NCBI GenBank assembly: GCA_003427395.1
Contig: BFEA01000116.1
Coordinates: forward strand, 3,176,606 to 3,207,212
Length of the DNA stretch: 30,607 bases
Direction of reading: 5' to 3'
Origin: Chara braunii
Lineage: Eukaryota > Streptophyta > Charophyceae > Charales > Characeae
Positions 29,666 through 30,607 of this stretch are shown one piece after another. The number at the start of each line of letters is the position of its first letter. Positions within the stretch are counted from its first letter, which is position 1. A program made the position numbers and the translations under genes. Under the pieces are notes generated by a model. The model was not told the origin of the DNA, made no database searches, and was given only the letters and a program-made list of their open reading frames with translations.

Positions 29666-30607
29666 TATAGCCGTCCTAGACGCCGACTTCGACCTACTTC
29701 CCAACCTCAGCTTACTCCCCTTTCCTCCATCTCTGTTCTTGGACGAAGAAGAACCCGTTCATTCTCCCCACCACGGCCCTCCCCAACGTCTCGTCCCCGT
29801 CTTTTGCTGCCCCAAGCATCCTTACCACGCCTGCAACGCTCTTCGACTGCAGACCTTTCTGCAACGCGGCAAACACAAAACGGGAGGGATGATGGCGAGG
29901 GACCATCTGAAGATGAACTTGGCAAGGGGACTGTAGGATATTCTGTAGAAAATCCGTCGGACCGGCCTCCACCGAATCTGTGTGGCCTCGCTGCTACTAA
30001 CATCTGCCTACAAGCCTACCGTCGGGAACCATATACTCACTCTGATTTCTTGGCCATTGCTTCCGATCTTGATGCTCAGGAACGTGAGTTATATGGCAAT
30101 AACCCGACTCTGCATCCCCCACAGGATAGTAATTACACTCGACATGGGGGATTCAATGTCTCTGTTTTGGAGACTGCTGTGATAAGGCGCCGCCTTGATA
30201 TGCAGCGTGCCCCTTCGGGTGGCGACCCGGACCACTGTTCGCACGTTTGTGCCTATATTCTATATACTCCTGGCCACTACACCGCTCTTGTCCGTGCCTC
30301 TGGTTCTTGGGAATTATGGAATGGCGGTGCTATGGTGCAAACTATTACTGCCATCTGTGATCTCGTGCGTAATCACCCTAACCTGCAACTGCTCCAGGTC
30401 ATTAACCCTATGGGTACCTCGTGTACTTCCATGCCCGCCTCTACGCCTATCTCTGTGCCTGCCTCCGTACCTGTCTCTGTGCCTGTTTCTATGTCTGTCT
30501 CCTTCCAGATTACTGACCCTATAGGTACCTCGTGTACTTCCATCCCTGCCTCTGCACCTGTCTCTGTGCCTGCCTCCGCACCTGTCTCCATGCCCGTTTC
30601 TGTGTCT
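29666..30607 (+). CDS. Josephin-like cysteine protease (deubiquitinase-type), partial at window end
   Basis: Frame 2 is open for 314 codons from just after the stop at 29663 to the last base; no stop is reached. Codons 1-100 are Arg/Ser/Pro-rich and then acidic (EGPSEDELGKG). The protease domain starts at PPPNLCGLAATNICLQAY: the catalytic Cys is codon 106 (29981). It continues with SDFLAIASDLDAQERELYG, a GGFNVSVLETAV block, PGHYTALVR (His, codon 204, 30275) and WELWNGG (Asn, codon 219, 30320). Compared with the ataxin-3 Josephin domain, Asn and Leu-Gln lie at Cys+6 and Cys+9/10 as there, IAxxLDxxER is kept, His-to-Asn spacing is 15 in both, and Trp is at His+11 in both. The oxyanion Gln five residues before the Cys is Pro here. 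A P/S/V/T repeat tail follows. Josephins remove ubiquitin. The true start is unknown: frame 3 (29646-29936) is also open and a splice or frameshift near 29880 is possible. It may be a host gene or transposon-borne. Confidence 0.7.
30397..30607 (+). repeat. In-frame 111-bp coding repeat
   Basis: The block beginning CCTATGGGTACCTCGTGTAC (30407) recurs as CCTATAGGTACCTCGTGTAC (30518), an offset of 111 bases or 37 codons. Inside each block, 12-bp units encode P-x-S-V/M (as in PASVPVSVPVSMSVS). The second copy runs off the window, so more units may follow. Confidence 0.85.

Overview
The window looks like nuclear DNA of a plant-lineage (streptophyte) eukaryote, most likely a charophyte alga such as Chara. 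The reasons are: a mitochondrial nad1 fragment with a green-lineage reading; a LORELEI-like GPI-anchored protein, a land-plant/streptophyte family; Ty3/gypsy-type retroelement relics; many micro- and minisatellites; and an acidic, Arg/Pro-rich retroelement ORF that resembles, from memory and unverified, proteins common in the Chara braunii gene set. No bacterial features (operons, Shine-Dalgarno sites, CRISPR arrays) are seen.

Layout. 1-2630 has no gene but holds a poly-C tract, a TATA-like site and one copy of a retroelement LTR-end/primer-binding-type repeat; an inverted copy lies at 9447-9552. 2631-5908 is a Ty3/gypsy retrotransposon relic on the plus strand: primer-binding site, gag with a damaged zinc knuckle, protease with its active-site glycine lost, the start of reverse transcriptase, then a jump straight to the end of the integrase core. 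6303-7947 is a second broken retroelement ORF (Ser/Pro and acidic blocks). 8450-9450 is probably the inside of a minus-strand element. 10.0-14.1 kb is gene-poor and made of successive small diverged tandem duplications and minisatellites. 15333-15443 is the nuclear nad1 fragment, followed by a nested 25/79-bp minisatellite.

The clearest intact host gene is on the minus strand at 17675-18232, a 185-residue secreted, GPI-anchored LORELEI-like protein. 19-22 kb carries inverted repeats, a probable tRNA-derived SINE with further fragments, and a perfect 18-bp hairpin. From about 22.8 to 29.6 kb the sequence turns strongly AT-rich with pyrimidine-biased stretches and no recognisable gene.

The most interesting item is at the right edge: a 314-codon frame open from 29666 to the end of the window. 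It encodes a Josephin-type cysteine protease (deubiquitinase-like) domain with Cys, His and Asn at Josephin-like spacing, followed by an in-frame 111-bp Pro/Ser/Val/Thr repeat. It is open at the window end, so its full extent is unknown. There is no evidence that the genes here work together; this is a repeat-rich region with one complete host gene and one partial protease gene.
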